A stretch of DNA of 64,000 bases. It comes from an uncultured Burkholderiales bacterium. GTDB taxonomy: Bacteria; Pseudomonadota; Gammaproteobacteria; Burkholderiales; Burkholderiaceae_C. The position numbers and the translations under genes were made by a program. The stretch spans positions 1-64,000 of the forward strand of contig CAIJQQ010000003.1 in NCBI GenBank assembly GCA_903822825.1, written 5' to 3'. Below the pieces are notes generated by a model. That model searched no databases. It saw only the letters and a program-made list of their open reading frames with translations, and had not been told where the DNA came from. Positions within the stretch are counted from its first letter, which is position 1. The number at the start of each line of letters is the position of its first letter. Positions 52,033 through 61,606 of the stretch are shown here, piece after piece.

Positions 52033-53709
52033 TTATTGCAAACACTTGAAGCTGGCAGCAGCGTTGACATCGCCACCTTGGTAACGCGGCACCAAGGGCC
52101 ACTGGCACAGTGGGCGAGTGCGGATCAAATTGACAGGCAAGCTGACCGACTGATCGAGCAATTCCAAAGTCCCCGGAGCTTGACCGTTTTCAACCCAACG
52201 GGTCAAGGCGCTGAGCATGTCCACATTGGCTGGAGCGCCCGCACCCACATGGTCGACGCCGGGTGCCGTGTACAGACGCATGAACGCCTGTGTGGTGTCT
52301 GCGCCCATTTTCTGGCGCACAGACTCGTAGTAGCCAATGCCCGCATAAGGGCTTTGCGCATAGTCGGCCATGTTTTCCAGCACGATCAACTTGCCGCCTC
52401 GGGCGTGAAAGGCCGACAAATCGGGGTTGGTCGAATCCATCAAAGCTGAAATTTCTTTCACCCGCGCTTCGTGTTCACGTGCTTGGTAGGTGGTCACATC
52501 CAGCGCTGGGTTACGGGCATAGAAATACTGGATCGCACCGCCGCCATAAAACCAAGCGATGCCATTGCTCTGCTGGGGTGGCAAAGAGGGCGCTGTGGCA
52601 CCGGTCCACCAAGCCATCCACCCGCCCGTGGCGGCAAATGCAGGCGTCGCCTCGCCACTGGGGCCTCGACCGGGGTACTCGCGCAGACCATGGGCCAACG
52701 CCACGTCCATGCGCAAAGGAGCACCCAAGGTTTGCACCGCTTTGACTTGCGCTGCGGTCAAACAGCTGTCGCTGGCTGCGCCTTCGCATTGGAGTTTGCG
52801 CACGTCAAAAAGCCGGCGGCAACCCACCGGGTCAGACACCACACCGTCTGCCAAGCCGTCGGCAGCGTCACACGCAGCCAGCACCGCTCGGCCCACCAAG
52901 TTGACCTGTGCAGGGGCCATCCAACCGCCATTCATCAACGCCATGCCGTCGCGCAAACCCGCATGCTGCAGGCCGGTCCAGTGGATCACGGGCACGCGGC
53001 TGAAAATGCCATCAAAGTCTTGCGGGTAGCGCTGCGCCATGGTCAGGCCTTCGCGCCCACCTTCGGAGCTGCCCACGAAATACAGTTTTTCGGGCCCTTG
53101 GCCATAACTGCGCTTCATCACTTCGACCGCCACATCGCGCACCTTCTTGTAGGACGCATGGGCAAAGTTGAGCAAGGCTTCGTCGTTCAGGGCAAAAGTT
53201 TGGGGCGGTTCACCGGGTTTGTTTTGGTGGCCAGAATCGGTGCCGTAGGTCACATAGCCTTGGCTCAAAGGCACAGGCTGATCAAACGGCGCAGCGGGGA
53301 TCATGGACAAGGCGTTGATCAAAACGCCGTTGAACCCGCCACCACCGTACTGCACCGATCGGCCGTTCCAGGTCATCGGCAGATTGATTTGAAATTTGAT
53401 CGGTGGGGCTTGAGGGTCCAGCGGGGAAATCTCGCCCAACACGCGGCAATAAAGCGGCAAAGAAGGGCTGAAGCGGGCTGCCGGTGTAGGCCCGCGCTCG
53501 GCCACGGACAGGCCACTGGCTGCCTGCAATGCAGCCGAGTCGATGCGCACAGGGCCGCTGGGCAAGGCCATGATTTGCGCAGGCAAGCCGACACCTGTCA
53601 AAGCTTCGCAAGAAGCCTTGAGCGGTAGGGCTGGAGAAGCGGCCAACACGGTGCCCGAGATCCATGAGGCCGTCAAGACCAGCAGCAGAGGATGAAAATT
53701 GTTTCGCAT
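52033..53709 (-). CDS. Tannase/feruloyl esterase family protein, exported
   Basis: Signal peptide; YGTDSGHQ, KLYFVGSSEGGREGLTMAQRYPQDFDGI, paired Cys pattern; DHVGAGAP near C-terminus. Confidence 0.92.
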   Translation of the reverse strand: MRNNFHPLLLVLTASWISGTVLAASPALPLKASCEALTGVGLPAQIMALPSGPVRIDSAALQAASGLSVAERGPTPAARFSPSLPLYCRVLGEISPLDPQAPPIKFQINLPMTWNGRSVQYGGGGFNGVLINALSMIPAAPFDQPVPLSQGYVTYGTDSGHQNKPGEPPQTFALNDEALLNFAHASYKKVRDVAVEVMKRSYGQGPEKLYFVGSSEGGREGLTMAQRYPQDFDGIFSRVPVIHWTGLQHAGLRDGMALMNGGWMAPAQVNLVGRAVLAACDAADGLADGVVSDPVGCRRLFDVRKLQCEGAASDSCLTAAQVKAVQTLGAPLRMDVALAHGLREYPGRGPSGEATPAFAATGGWMAWWTGATAPSLPPQQSNGIAWFYGGGAIQYFYARNPALDVTTYQAREHEARVKEISALMDSTNPDLSAFHARGGKLIVLENMADYAQSPYAGIGYYESVRQKMGADTTQAFMRLYTAPGVDHVGAGAPANVDMLSALTRWVENGQAPGTLELLDQSVSLPVNLIRTRPLCQWPLVPRYQGGDVNAAASFKCLQ

Positions 53710-53759
53710 GAGTTGTCTCCTGATTGTTGTTAACGAATGATCTGAACTTGGGATGCCGG

Positions 53760-54695
53760 TTAAATTTTTTCTTCAGGCCAGTACAAGCGCATCGGGTTGT
53801 CCACCAGCAACTTCCTTTGCAACTCGGCGGACGGCGCAATGTGCGGGATGAAGTCCACCAGCAGGCCATCATCGGGCATGTGGTCTTTCAGGTTGGGGTG
53901 TGGCCAGTCGGTGCCCCAAAGAACGCGATCGGGAAACTCCGCCACGATGCGTTTGGCAAACGGGATCACGTCCTGGTAAGCGTTTTGCTCGCCATTCAGC
54001 GCTCGGGGCCCTGCGACTGAAAGTCGTTCAGGACAACTGACTTTGCTCCACACGTTTTGGTGCTCGCGCATGAACTTCTGAAACAACGCAAACTGCGGGC
54101 CCTCCACAGGCAAGGACACATCGGGGCGCCCCATGTGGTCCACCACCACCGTGGTGGGCAAGGCTGTGAAGAAGTCCCACAGCTCAGGCAGGTCCACAGC
54201 TTCAAAGTAAATCACAACGTGCCAGCCCCATTTCTGGATGCGGCCAGCGATTTCCAGCAACTCGTCTTTGGGCGTGAAGTCCACCAAGCGCTTGACGAAG
54301 TTGAAGCGCACACCGCGCACACCCGCGTCGTGCATGGCCTGGATTTCTTGGTCGGTCACGCTGCGTTTGACGGTGGCCACGCCACGGGCTTTGCCATTGG
54401 CGCTGACCAAGGCATCGACCATGGCGCGGTTGTCGGCGCCGTGGCAGGTGGCCTGCACCACCACATTGCGTGCAAACCCCAGATGGTCACGCAGCGCATA
54501 CAGCTGATGCTTGCTGGCATCACACGGCGTGTACTTGCGCTCGGGCGCATATGGAAACTCTGCACCCGGGCCAAACACATGGCAATGCGCGTCCACTGCA
54601 CCTGCGGGCAGCTTGAAGGTCGGCTTGGACGGTTCGGTGTACCAGTCCATCCAGCCAGCGGTTTTGGTGAAATCCCCGGTTGTGGGTTTTGTCAT
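53760..54695 (-). CDS. ligI: 2-pyrone-4,6-dicarboxylate lactonase (LigI/PmdD; amidohydrolase)
   Basis: GAVDAHCHVFGPGAEFPYAPERKYTPCDA, VVDHMGRPD, VLWGTDWPHPN. Confidence 0.92.
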   Translation of the reverse strand: MTKPTTGDFTKTAGWMDWYTEPSKPTFKLPAGAVDAHCHVFGPGAEFPYAPERKYTPCDASKHQLYALRDHLGFARNVVVQATCHGADNRAMVDALVSANGKARGVATVKRSVTDQEIQAMHDAGVRGVRFNFVKRLVDFTPKDELLEIAGRIQKWGWHVVIYFEAVDLPELWDFFTALPTTVVVDHMGRPDVSLPVEGPQFALFQKFMREHQNVWSKVSCPERLSVAGPRALNGEQNAYQDVIPFAKRIVAEFPDRVLWGTDWPHPNLKDHMPDDGLLVDFIPHIAPSAELQRKLLVDNPMRLYWPEEKI

Positions 54696-54705
54696 GGTGT
54701 GTGCC

Positions 54706-55389
54706 TCAATCGATGTACTTCAGGCCAGCAGCAGCCAATGGCTCGCGCATCTTGTACATGTCCAGACCCAAAATGCCTTGCGCCAGTTTGTCGCGCTTGG
54801 CGCCTTCGTTGGCTTCACGCGCCTGAGCCGCTTCCAAAGTCTTGGCGACCAGGGCTTGGGGCACGCAGACCACGCCGTCGTCGTCGGCCACGATCGCATC
54901 GCCAGGGTTGACGATCATGCCCGCGCACACCACGGGGATGTTCACCGAGCCGACAGTCGCCTTGATGGTGCCCTTGCTGCTGATGGCTTTGCTCCAGACA
55001 GGAAAGCCCATCCTTGTGAGCTCTTTCACGTCGCGCACGCCAGCGTCGATGATGAGAGCCCGTGCGCCACGGGCCATGAAGGACGTGGCCAACAGATCGC
55101 CAAAGTAGCCATCGGTGCATTCTGCGGTGATGGCCGCGACCACAATGTCGCCGGGCTGAATCTGTTCAGCGGCCACATGCATCATCCAGTTGTCACCGGG
55201 GTGCAGCAGCACGGTGACCGCCGTGCCAGAGACTTGGGCGCCTGCATAGATGGGGCGCATGTAAGGCTTCATGAGGCCAACGCGGCCCATGGCTTCGTGC
55301 ACCGTGGCTGAGCCCAAAGCGGCCAGGTCATCGGTGGCTGCGCGGTCAGCGCGGGTGATGTTGCGGTAAACAACGCCGAGTTCGTACAT
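54706..55389 (-). CDS. ligK: 4-carboxy-4-hydroxy-2-oxoadipate aldolase/oxaloacetate decarboxylase (LigK/PmdF, RraA-like)
   Basis: [68 protein letters not shown]. Confidence 0.92.
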   Translation of the reverse strand: MYELGVVYRNITRADRAATDDLAALGSATVHEAMGRVGLMKPYMRPIYAGAQVSGTAVTVLLHPGDNWMMHVAAEQIQPGDIVVAAITAECTDGYFGDLLATSFMARGARALIIDAGVRDVKELTRMGFPVWSKAISSKGTIKATVGSVNIPVVCAGMIVNPGDAIVADDDGVVCVPQALVAKTLEAAQAREANEGAKRDKLAQGILGLDMYKMREPLAAAGLKYID

Positions 55390-55413
55390 GGTTTTCTCCT
55401 GATAGGGGTTGGG

Positions 55414-55489
55414 TTTGTAGGAGCCGCGCCCTCGCGGCGATGGATCGTGCAATGGGGTTCCATCGCGGCAGGGGCGTTGCTCCTACAAA
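55414..55489. repeat. REP-like hairpin, copy C
   Basis: Left TTTGTAGGAGCCGCGCCCTCGCGGCGATGGA, right TCCATCGCGGCAGGGGCGTTGCTCCTACAAA; 31 nt arms, imperfect. Confidence 0.8.
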
Positions 55490-55493
55490 AAAT

Positions 55494-56540
55494 TCACTGG
55501 CCTTTGGCCGTCAGCTGGTCATCCAGCCGCTTGAAGACGTGACGTGCATTGCCTTCGAAAACCATGTAACGCTCTTGGTCGTTCAGGTTGGTCGTGGCTT
55601 GCACATAGCGCTTGGTGTCGTCAAAGTAATGGCCGGTTTCGGGGTCAATGCCGCGAACAGCACCGATCATCTCGGAAGCAAACAAGATGTTCTTAACCGG
55701 AATCACTTTGGTCAGCAAGTCAATACCCGGCTGGTGGTACACGCAGGTGTCAAAAAAGATGTTGTTCAGCAGATGCTCGGTCAGCAAAGGCTTTTTGAGC
55801 TCTTGCGCCAGACCCCGGAAACGGCCCCAGTGGTAAGGCACCGCGCCGCCGCCGTGCGGGATCAAGAACTTCAACGTCGGGAAGTCTTTGAACAGATCTG
55901 AAGTCAGGCACTGCATGAAGGCGGTGGTGTCGGCGTTCAGGTAATGCGCGCCTGTGGTGTGAAAGCAGCTGTTGCAGCTGGTGCTCACATGAATCATCGC
56001 GGGGATGTCGTACTCGACCATCTTTTCGTAAATCGGGTACCAGGCCTTGTCGGACAGCGGGGGCGAAGTCCAGTGGCCACCCGATGGATCCGGGTTCAGG
56101 TTGATGCCCACGTTGCCGTATTGCTCCACGCACTTGACCAGCTCGGGGATGCAGGTGGCGGGATGGACACCGGGCGACTGGGGCAGCATGGCCGCAGGCA
56201 CGAAGTTGTCGGGGAAGAGTTGGCTTACGCGGAAGCAAAGTTCATTGCAAATCGCCGCCCAGGTCGACGACACATTGAAGTCGCCAATGTGGTGGGCCAT
56301 GAAGCTGGCGCGGGGGCTGAAGATGGTGATGTCCGAGCCGCGCTCTTTCATCTTGGCCAGCTGGTTGGTCTCAATCGTTTCGCGCAGTTCGTCGTCGCTG
56401 ATTTTCAGCTCGGACACTTTGGGGCTGACGCTGGAGTCCTGGATGCCAGCGATCTGGCGGTTGCGCCAGTCTTCCAGCGCCTTGGGAGCGGTGGTGTAGT
56501 GGCCGTGCACATCGATGATCAAGGGCTTGAATTGGCTCAT
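55494..56540 (-). CDS. ligJ: 4-oxalomesaconate hydratase (LigJ/PmdE; amidohydrolase)
   Basis: LIIDVHGHYTTAPKALEDWRNRQI, FLIPHGGGAVPYHWGRFRGLA, FASEMIGAVRGIDPETGHYFDDTK. Confidence 0.92.
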   Translation of the reverse strand: MSQFKPLIIDVHGHYTTAPKALEDWRNRQIAGIQDSSVSPKVSELKISDDELRETIETNQLAKMKERGSDITIFSPRASFMAHHIGDFNVSSTWAAICNELCFRVSQLFPDNFVPAAMLPQSPGVHPATCIPELVKCVEQYGNVGINLNPDPSGGHWTSPPLSDKAWYPIYEKMVEYDIPAMIHVSTSCNSCFHTTGAHYLNADTTAFMQCLTSDLFKDFPTLKFLIPHGGGAVPYHWGRFRGLAQELKKPLLTEHLLNNIFFDTCVYHQPGIDLLTKVIPVKNILFASEMIGAVRGIDPETGHYFDDTKRYVQATTNLNDQERYMVFEGNARHVFKRLDDQLTAKGQ

Positions 56541-56636
56541 GGGACTTCCTGAAGGGAGAGGTGACTGGGTCAGATTGTGCAGGGTCACCCGCCAGGCAAA
56601 CAGCCTTGGGGTCATCTACCAGATATAACAAATGAG

Positions 56637-56657
56637 CATAACCAATCGATCAGTATG
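56637..56657. promoter_or_regulatory. Candidate LysR-type regulator site in the divergent intergenic region
   Basis: CATAACCAATCGATCAGTATG, interrupted dyad CATA...TATG around ATCGAT. Confidence 0.35.
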
Positions 56658-56685
56658 ACAAAATATACCCAACAGAAAGCCTGGG

Positions 56686-57600
56686 ATGGACCTCAAACAG
56701 CTCGAATATTTTGTGCGCGTGGCCGAATTGGGCGGCTTCACTCGGGCCGCTCAGGTGCTGGGCATTGCCCAACCGGCGCTCAGCCGCCAAGTGCGTCTGC
56801 TCGAAGTTGAGCTGCGGCAAAACCTGCTGGTGCGCAATGGCCGAGGTGCCACCCCGACACAAGCTGGCCAGTTGCTGCTCGAGCACGGACGGGGCATCTT
56901 GCACCAGGTGGAGCGCGCCCGCGAAGAACTGGGAAGGGTCCGCTCCGGACTCTCTGGCCGAGTGGCCTTGGGCTTACCGCCCAGCGTGGCAAGGGTGCTC
57001 ACCGTTCCGCTGACAAGGGCATTCAGGCAGAAGTTGCCCGACGCCCAGTTGTCCATCAGTGAGGGCCTCTCGAGTGCCATGCAGGAAAACCTGCAAAACG
57101 GGCGACTGGACATTGCCGTGCTTTACAACCCCAGTCCCATGCCTGGCCTGGAGAACCACCCCCTGCTGGAGGAAGAATTGCTGCTGGTGCAAGCACGCCC
57201 ACCAGGCCTGCAGGAAGATCCGCCTCCACCCCCCATCACTTTGAAGGATGTGTCGGCCCTGCCCTTGGTAATTCCGAGCCGCCCCAATGCGATCCGAATG
57301 CATGTCGAGTCCGAAATGGCCGCCATTGCTTGCCGTGCGCACATTGCGCTGGAAATCGACGGCGTGAGCGCCATCCTCGACTTGGTGGCCGATGGCGCAG
57401 GCCTCGCCATCCTTCCGCGCAACGCCGTGATGCGCTCGGTGCGGCCATCGGCCTACACGGTGCGGCCCGTGATCGAGCCGCCACTGCGCATCGCGCTCAG
57501 CACAGCCATCAGTTCCTTGCGCCCCAGCACCTTGACGCAAAAAGCCACTTTGGCATTGCTGCACCAGACCGCACTTGAATGGCTGACTCATCCCGCTTGA
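56686..57600 (+). CDS. LysR-family regulator, probably of the protocatechuate 4,5-cleavage operon
   Basis: MDLKQLEYFVRVAELGGFTRAAQVLGIAQPALSRQVRLLEVEL; divergent from ligJ. Confidence 0.92.
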   Translation: MDLKQLEYFVRVAELGGFTRAAQVLGIAQPALSRQVRLLEVELRQNLLVRNGRGATPTQAGQLLLEHGRGILHQVERAREELGRVRSGLSGRVALGLPPSVARVLTVPLTRAFRQKLPDAQLSISEGLSSAMQENLQNGRLDIAVLYNPSPMPGLENHPLLEEELLLVQARPPGLQEDPPPPPITLKDVSALPLVIPSRPNAIRMHVESEMAAIACRAHIALEIDGVSAILDLVADGAGLAILPRNAVMRSVRPSAYTVRPVIEPPLRIALSTAISSLRPSTLTQKATLALLHQTALEWLTHPA

Positions 57601-57706
57601 ACCCAGGTTGACATCTTTTTAGCACCACCCGATGATCGGGGCTGGTGCGGACTAACATCCAACAGAGGGCTCAAGCCCCAGGTCCCACCCATTCAGGGAG
57701 GAGACA

Positions 57707-58279
57707 ATGAAAAACCTGTTCAACAGGATGGTGTGCCTGATGCTGTGCGCGGTGCTGACCGCCTGCGGCGGCTCGTCCAGCTCGGACACCAACGCGGCCG
57801 AGCGCTGTGGTGCTGCCAGTGGCAACACCCTGTTGAGCGGTTCTGTCACCGCGGTACACGACGGTGACACCCTCACGCTGACGACAGGCACGGGCACGGA
57901 ACACATCCGGTTGCAAGGCATTGACGCTCCCGAGTTGGCGCAGCCCTTTGGCGATCAAGCCAGAGCGGCACTGACACAGCAAACTCTGCACCAAAGTGTT
58001 CGCGTGGCCTACACCCAACGAGACCGGTACGACCGCATCTTGGGTCAGGTGTTCACCCGCAATTGTGCAGATGTGAACCAGCAAATGCTGAGCTTGGGCA
58101 TGGCCTGGTTTTACAAGGCCTACGCTTGTGATCTGGAAAAGCCCCGGCGTTCGCGCTACGAAGCGGCGCAGGCGCAAGCCTTGGCACAAAGCTTGGGTCT
58201 GTGGATCCAGCGTCAACCTCAAGCGCCCTGGATTTTTCGCAATGGCGAAGACCCGCCCACCCCCAACTGCAATGACTGA
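57707..58279 (+). CDS. Thermonuclease (SNase-like) family lipoprotein
   Basis: Lipobox LTAC; VTAVHDGDTLTL, IRLQGIDAPELAQPFGDQAR, YDRILGQVF. Confidence 0.9.
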   Translation: MKNLFNRMVCLMLCAVLTACGGSSSSDTNAAERCGAASGNTLLSGSVTAVHDGDTLTLTTGTGTEHIRLQGIDAPELAQPFGDQARAALTQQTLHQSVRVAYTQRDRYDRILGQVFTRNCADVNQQMLSLGMAWFYKAYACDLEKPRRSRYEAAQAQALAQSLGLWIQRQPQAPWIFRNGEDPPTPNCND

Positions 58280-58280
58280 G

Positions 58281-59234
58281 TCAGATCGGGTTGTGCCTGA
58301 GTACCCAGAGCAATGCGCTCAGTGTGAAAAAGGACACCACTGTGGTCACGAGCAAGGCAGCCGCACTGACCGCGCCATGGCCATGGCGCTGGTTCAATAT
58401 CGTGTAGATGCCCAACATGGGCAAGGCCGCACTGAGCAATGCCGCCGAACGCAGTGCTGGATCGGCCACAGGAAAAATCCACATCAGCACAGCGATCATG
58501 GCCAAGGGATGAAAAAACAATTTGCCCAAGGTGATTTGCCACACGGTCGCTTTGTGCCCCTGCACCTTCAGGCCCACCAATGAGCCACCAATGACAAACA
58601 GCGACAACGCTGCACTGGCCGCCGCAAACAAGTTGACCGTGCGGCCCAAAGCTGCTGGCAACTGCCATCCGGACAAGGACCAAGCCAGCCCGCCCACGAT
58701 GCCCCAGATCATGGGGTTCTTGAGCAGGCCTTTGAAGGTGTTCACCAGCGCATGACGCCAGTGGCCCACCTTGTCACCATCGCTGTCTGCCACCGCCAGC
58801 AAGATCGGAATGAGCACGAGGTTCTCCACCACCATGTTCAGCGCGAGCGCGACACCCGCCACCGGCCCCAAGGTCAACAGCATGATGGGGTAACCTACAA
58901 AGCCGCTGTTGGGGCAAGCCATGCCCATGGCCATCAGGCTGCTGTAGCTCAAACTGCGGCGCTGAACCTTGCGCGCCCACCACAGGCCCAAACCCATCAT
59001 GAGCAAAGAGCCTGCAGCGTAGGCGCTCATATACTGCACATTGAAAATCTCACCCACACTGCGTTGCGACAGGGCGTTGAACAGCAAAGCGGGCAGCGCA
59101 ATGTTGACCGCGAATTTGCCAAACACCGGCATGTCGGCGCTGCTGAACAGGCCACGCCGTGTGGCGATGTAGCCCAAGGCAATGGCCAAATAAATCGGGC
59201 CGGTGATGCCCAAAATTTCAATCGCTGAGTTCAT
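58281..59234 (-). CDS. AEC family transporter (auxin efflux carrier-like)
   Basis: ITGPIYLAIALGYIATRRGLFS, FAVNIALPALLFNALS, MACPNSGFVGYPIM. Confidence 0.9.
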   Translation of the reverse strand: MNSAIEILGITGPIYLAIALGYIATRRGLFSSADMPVFGKFAVNIALPALLFNALSQRSVGEIFNVQYMSAYAAGSLLMMGLGLWWARKVQRRSLSYSSLMAMGMACPNSGFVGYPIMLLTLGPVAGVALALNMVVENLVLIPILLAVADSDGDKVGHWRHALVNTFKGLLKNPMIWGIVGGLAWSLSGWQLPAALGRTVNLFAAASAALSLFVIGGSLVGLKVQGHKATVWQITLGKLFFHPLAMIAVLMWIFPVADPALRSAALLSAALPMLGIYTILNQRHGHGAVSAAALLVTTVVSFFTLSALLWVLRHNPI

Positions 59235-59245
59235 AAAAGCTTTGT

Positions 59246-60223
59246 TCACTGCTTGGGAAGGCCCGCCTTTTGGATGACTTCGCTCCAGCGGCTGATTTCT
59301 GTATCGAGCAAGCGCCCCAGTTGCTCGGAACTGCTGTGTTGGCCTGTCACGTTCAACGCAGCCAGGCGTTTTTTGACGTCCGGGTGATTCAACGCTTTTT
59401 GAGCCTCTTGGTTCAACCGAGCCACCACGGCTGCAGGTGTCTTGGCGGGTGCCGCCAATGCGTTCCATGACGCCACATTGAAGCCAGCCAGGCCCGGCTG
59501 GCTGCTGACCAAAACGGTCCCAGGCCATTCGGCATGCGGGGCCTCGCCCATGACGGCCAGCGCGCGCATGGCCTTGGCTTGGATCTGGGGTTTGACAGGC
59601 CCCAAAATCTCAACTGCTGCATCCACTTGTCCCCCGCGCAGCGCATTGATCAAAGCAGGTGTGCCGTTGTAAGGCACCACCTGCGCACTCAGCAGCGCCT
59701 GTGAGCGAAATAACTCAGCCGCCAAATGTTGGGTGCTGCCGATGTTGATGGTCCCCAGATTCATCTGCCCCGGATGGGCACGCGCCCAGGCCAACAGGTC
59801 GGACAAAGTCTTGTGGGGCGATGCCTCTGGCACCAGAATGCCCAAATCGAACTGTGCAAGCAACGTCACCGGAGCAAAATCCTTGCGAGGATCAAATGGC
59901 AGTGTTTTGAAAAGCCCGGCACTGACGGCGGTGCCATTGGACATCAACAGCAATGTGTGCCCATCGGGATCGGCCTTGGCCACCGTCTCGCCAGCCACCA
60001 CCCCTCCTGCACCTGGTTTGTTCTCGATCACGATGGGTTGTCCAAGCCCCTCACTCATCTTCTGGGCCACGGTGCGCGCTGTCAGATCTGCCACACCGCC
60101 TGCGCCAAAGGGCACCACCATGCGCAAAGGCTTTGAAGGGAAAGCCGTTTGCGCCGCAACCTGACCACAGCAAAGCCACCATGCTGCGACCAAGCAGGAC
60201 CCCAAGGCAAGGCAACGCTTCAT
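59246..60223 (-). CDS. Tripartite tricarboxylate transporter substrate-binding protein (Bug family)
   Basis: FPSKPLRMVVPFGAGGVADLTAR, VIENKPGAGGVVAGETVAKADPDGHTLLL. Confidence 0.92.
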   Translation of the reverse strand: MKRCLALGSCLVAAWWLCCGQVAAQTAFPSKPLRMVVPFGAGGVADLTARTVAQKMSEGLGQPIVIENKPGAGGVVAGETVAKADPDGHTLLLMSNGTAVSAGLFKTLPFDPRKDFAPVTLLAQFDLGILVPEASPHKTLSDLLAWARAHPGQMNLGTINIGSTQHLAAELFRSQALLSAQVVPYNGTPALINALRGGQVDAAVEILGPVKPQIQAKAMRALAVMGEAPHAEWPGTVLVSSQPGLAGFNVASWNALAAPAKTPAAVVARLNQEAQKALNHPDVKKRLAALNVTGQHSSSEQLGRLLDTEISRWSEVIQKAGLPKQ

Positions 60224-60233
60224 GGCATGGGTC

Positions 60234-60542
60234 TCAAATGCCCAACACCAGCCGCGCAGTCTGGCTGCGTGAGCAACACACCATCACGCAATCGCCCTTT
60301 TCCTGCTCTTGAGGGGTGAGGTACATGTCCCAGTGGTCAGGCTGGCCTGCCACGACGGGTGTGATACAGGTGCCGCAAACGCCTTCGGCGCACGAGAACA
60401 GCACGTCATGGCCCGCGTCCTGCAGGACCTTGAGGATAGACTGGTCTTTCGGCACGAACAAGACTTGTCCGCTTTTTTGCAACTGAACTTCGAAGCTGCC
60501 ATCTTCAGCGATCGGTTGTTGGGTCAAATCTGGCGTGTTCAT
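60234..60542 (-). CDS. Stand-alone plant-type [2Fe-2S] ferredoxin domain (VanB C-terminal-like)
   Basis: SCAEGVCGTCITPVVAGQPDHWDMYLTPQEQ...CVMVCCSRSQTARLVLGI; 102 aa, no FMN/NAD domain. Confidence 0.87.
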   Translation of the reverse strand: MNTPDLTQQPIAEDGSFEVQLQKSGQVLFVPKDQSILKVLQDAGHDVLFSCAEGVCGTCITPVVAGQPDHWDMYLTPQEQEKGDCVMVCCSRSQTARLVLGI

Positions 60543-61591
60543 GCACTCGCTCCGGTGTTGTTTTCTTGGGCCAGCAACCGTTCGATGATGCGGCGCGACT
60601 GCACGCCGCCTGTATCGATGTTGAGCATGAGCAACTTGCGCTCTGGCCATTGGCTGATGTTGGCTTGCTGCAACTGCAGCATCTCCATGTCTTCGTTGAA
60701 AATGCCGCCCTGCCCCGCGCGGATCTTGTCTGTCAGCGCCGCATCTTCGGGCTTGAACTGGCGCGCCATACCCCAGTGATACCAATGCGAGGTCTCGGTC
60801 TCGGGGGTGATGAAGTCCACCACCACGCTGTAGGCCTTGTGCTCGGGCGCCGCATCAAAACCACCTTTACCGGCGAGCGCCACGCCCACATCGATCATGA
60901 TGTGTGAGGGCGGCGTGAAGCGGCAAATCTGCCAGCGGTCCACCGGGGCTTGTGGGTCCAGACCATTGGCGCTCATGGCCATTTGCCAAAACGGCGGGGC
61001 CTGAATGCCGGCCATGTGGCGCTGCAAGATGACTTGGTCACCGTCGACCTTGGTTTCACAAGGCGACTCGTCGATCTCGGGTTGGCCGATGCTGTTGGCG
61101 TGCACATAGGTTTCGTGCGTGAGGTCCATCAGGTTGTCGATCATCAATCGGTAATCGGCCTTGACGTGGTACAGGCCGCCACCATAAGCCCAGGCAAGGT
61201 TCTCAAAAAATTCGAAAACCGGCATCTGCGCGACATCGGCCCTGGCCTGGTCACCGGGCCAGACCCAAACAAAGCCATAGCGTTCCACCACGGCATAGCT
61301 TTTGATGGCTGGAAAACCCCGCACGCGTTGACCGGGCATGTGCACGGTTTTGCCATTCACGCCCATTTCCAGCCCGTGGTAGCCGCACTGCAAATGGCCC
61401 TTGCACACTTTGCCCAAAGACAATGGCGCACCCCGGTGCGGACAAAAGTCCTCGACCGCAGCGACCTTGCCGTCCGGGCCTTTGAAGAAGGCCATCTGCT
61501 CATTGCAGATGGTGCGGCCCAAAGGCTTGTCGCCCAAGGCGTTCAAATCGGCCAGGGAACAGGCCACGTACCAGGTGTTTTTGATGAACAT
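60539..61591 (-). CDS. Rieske aromatic oxygenase, vanillate O-demethylase oxygenase (VanA)-like
   Basis: CPHRGAPLSLGKVCKGHLQCGYHGLEM Rieske motif; NLMDLTHETYVHANSIG mononuclear Fe site. Confidence 0.9.
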   Translation of the reverse strand: MFIKNTWYVACSLADLNALGDKPLGRTICNEQMAFFKGPDGKVAAVEDFCPHRGAPLSLGKVCKGHLQCGYHGLEMGVNGKTVHMPGQRVRGFPAIKSYAVVERYGFVWVWPGDQARADVAQMPVFEFFENLAWAYGGGLYHVKADYRLMIDNLMDLTHETYVHANSIGQPEIDESPCETKVDGDQVILQRHMAGIQAPPFWQMAMSANGLDPQAPVDRWQICRFTPPSHIMIDVGVALAGKGGFDAAPEHKAYSVVVDFITPETETSHWYHWGMARQFKPEDAALTDKIRAGQGGIFNEDMEMLQLQQANISQWPERKLLMLNIDTGGVQSRRIIERLLAQENNTGASA

Positions 61592-61606
61592 CTTGTCCTC
61601 TCTTGT

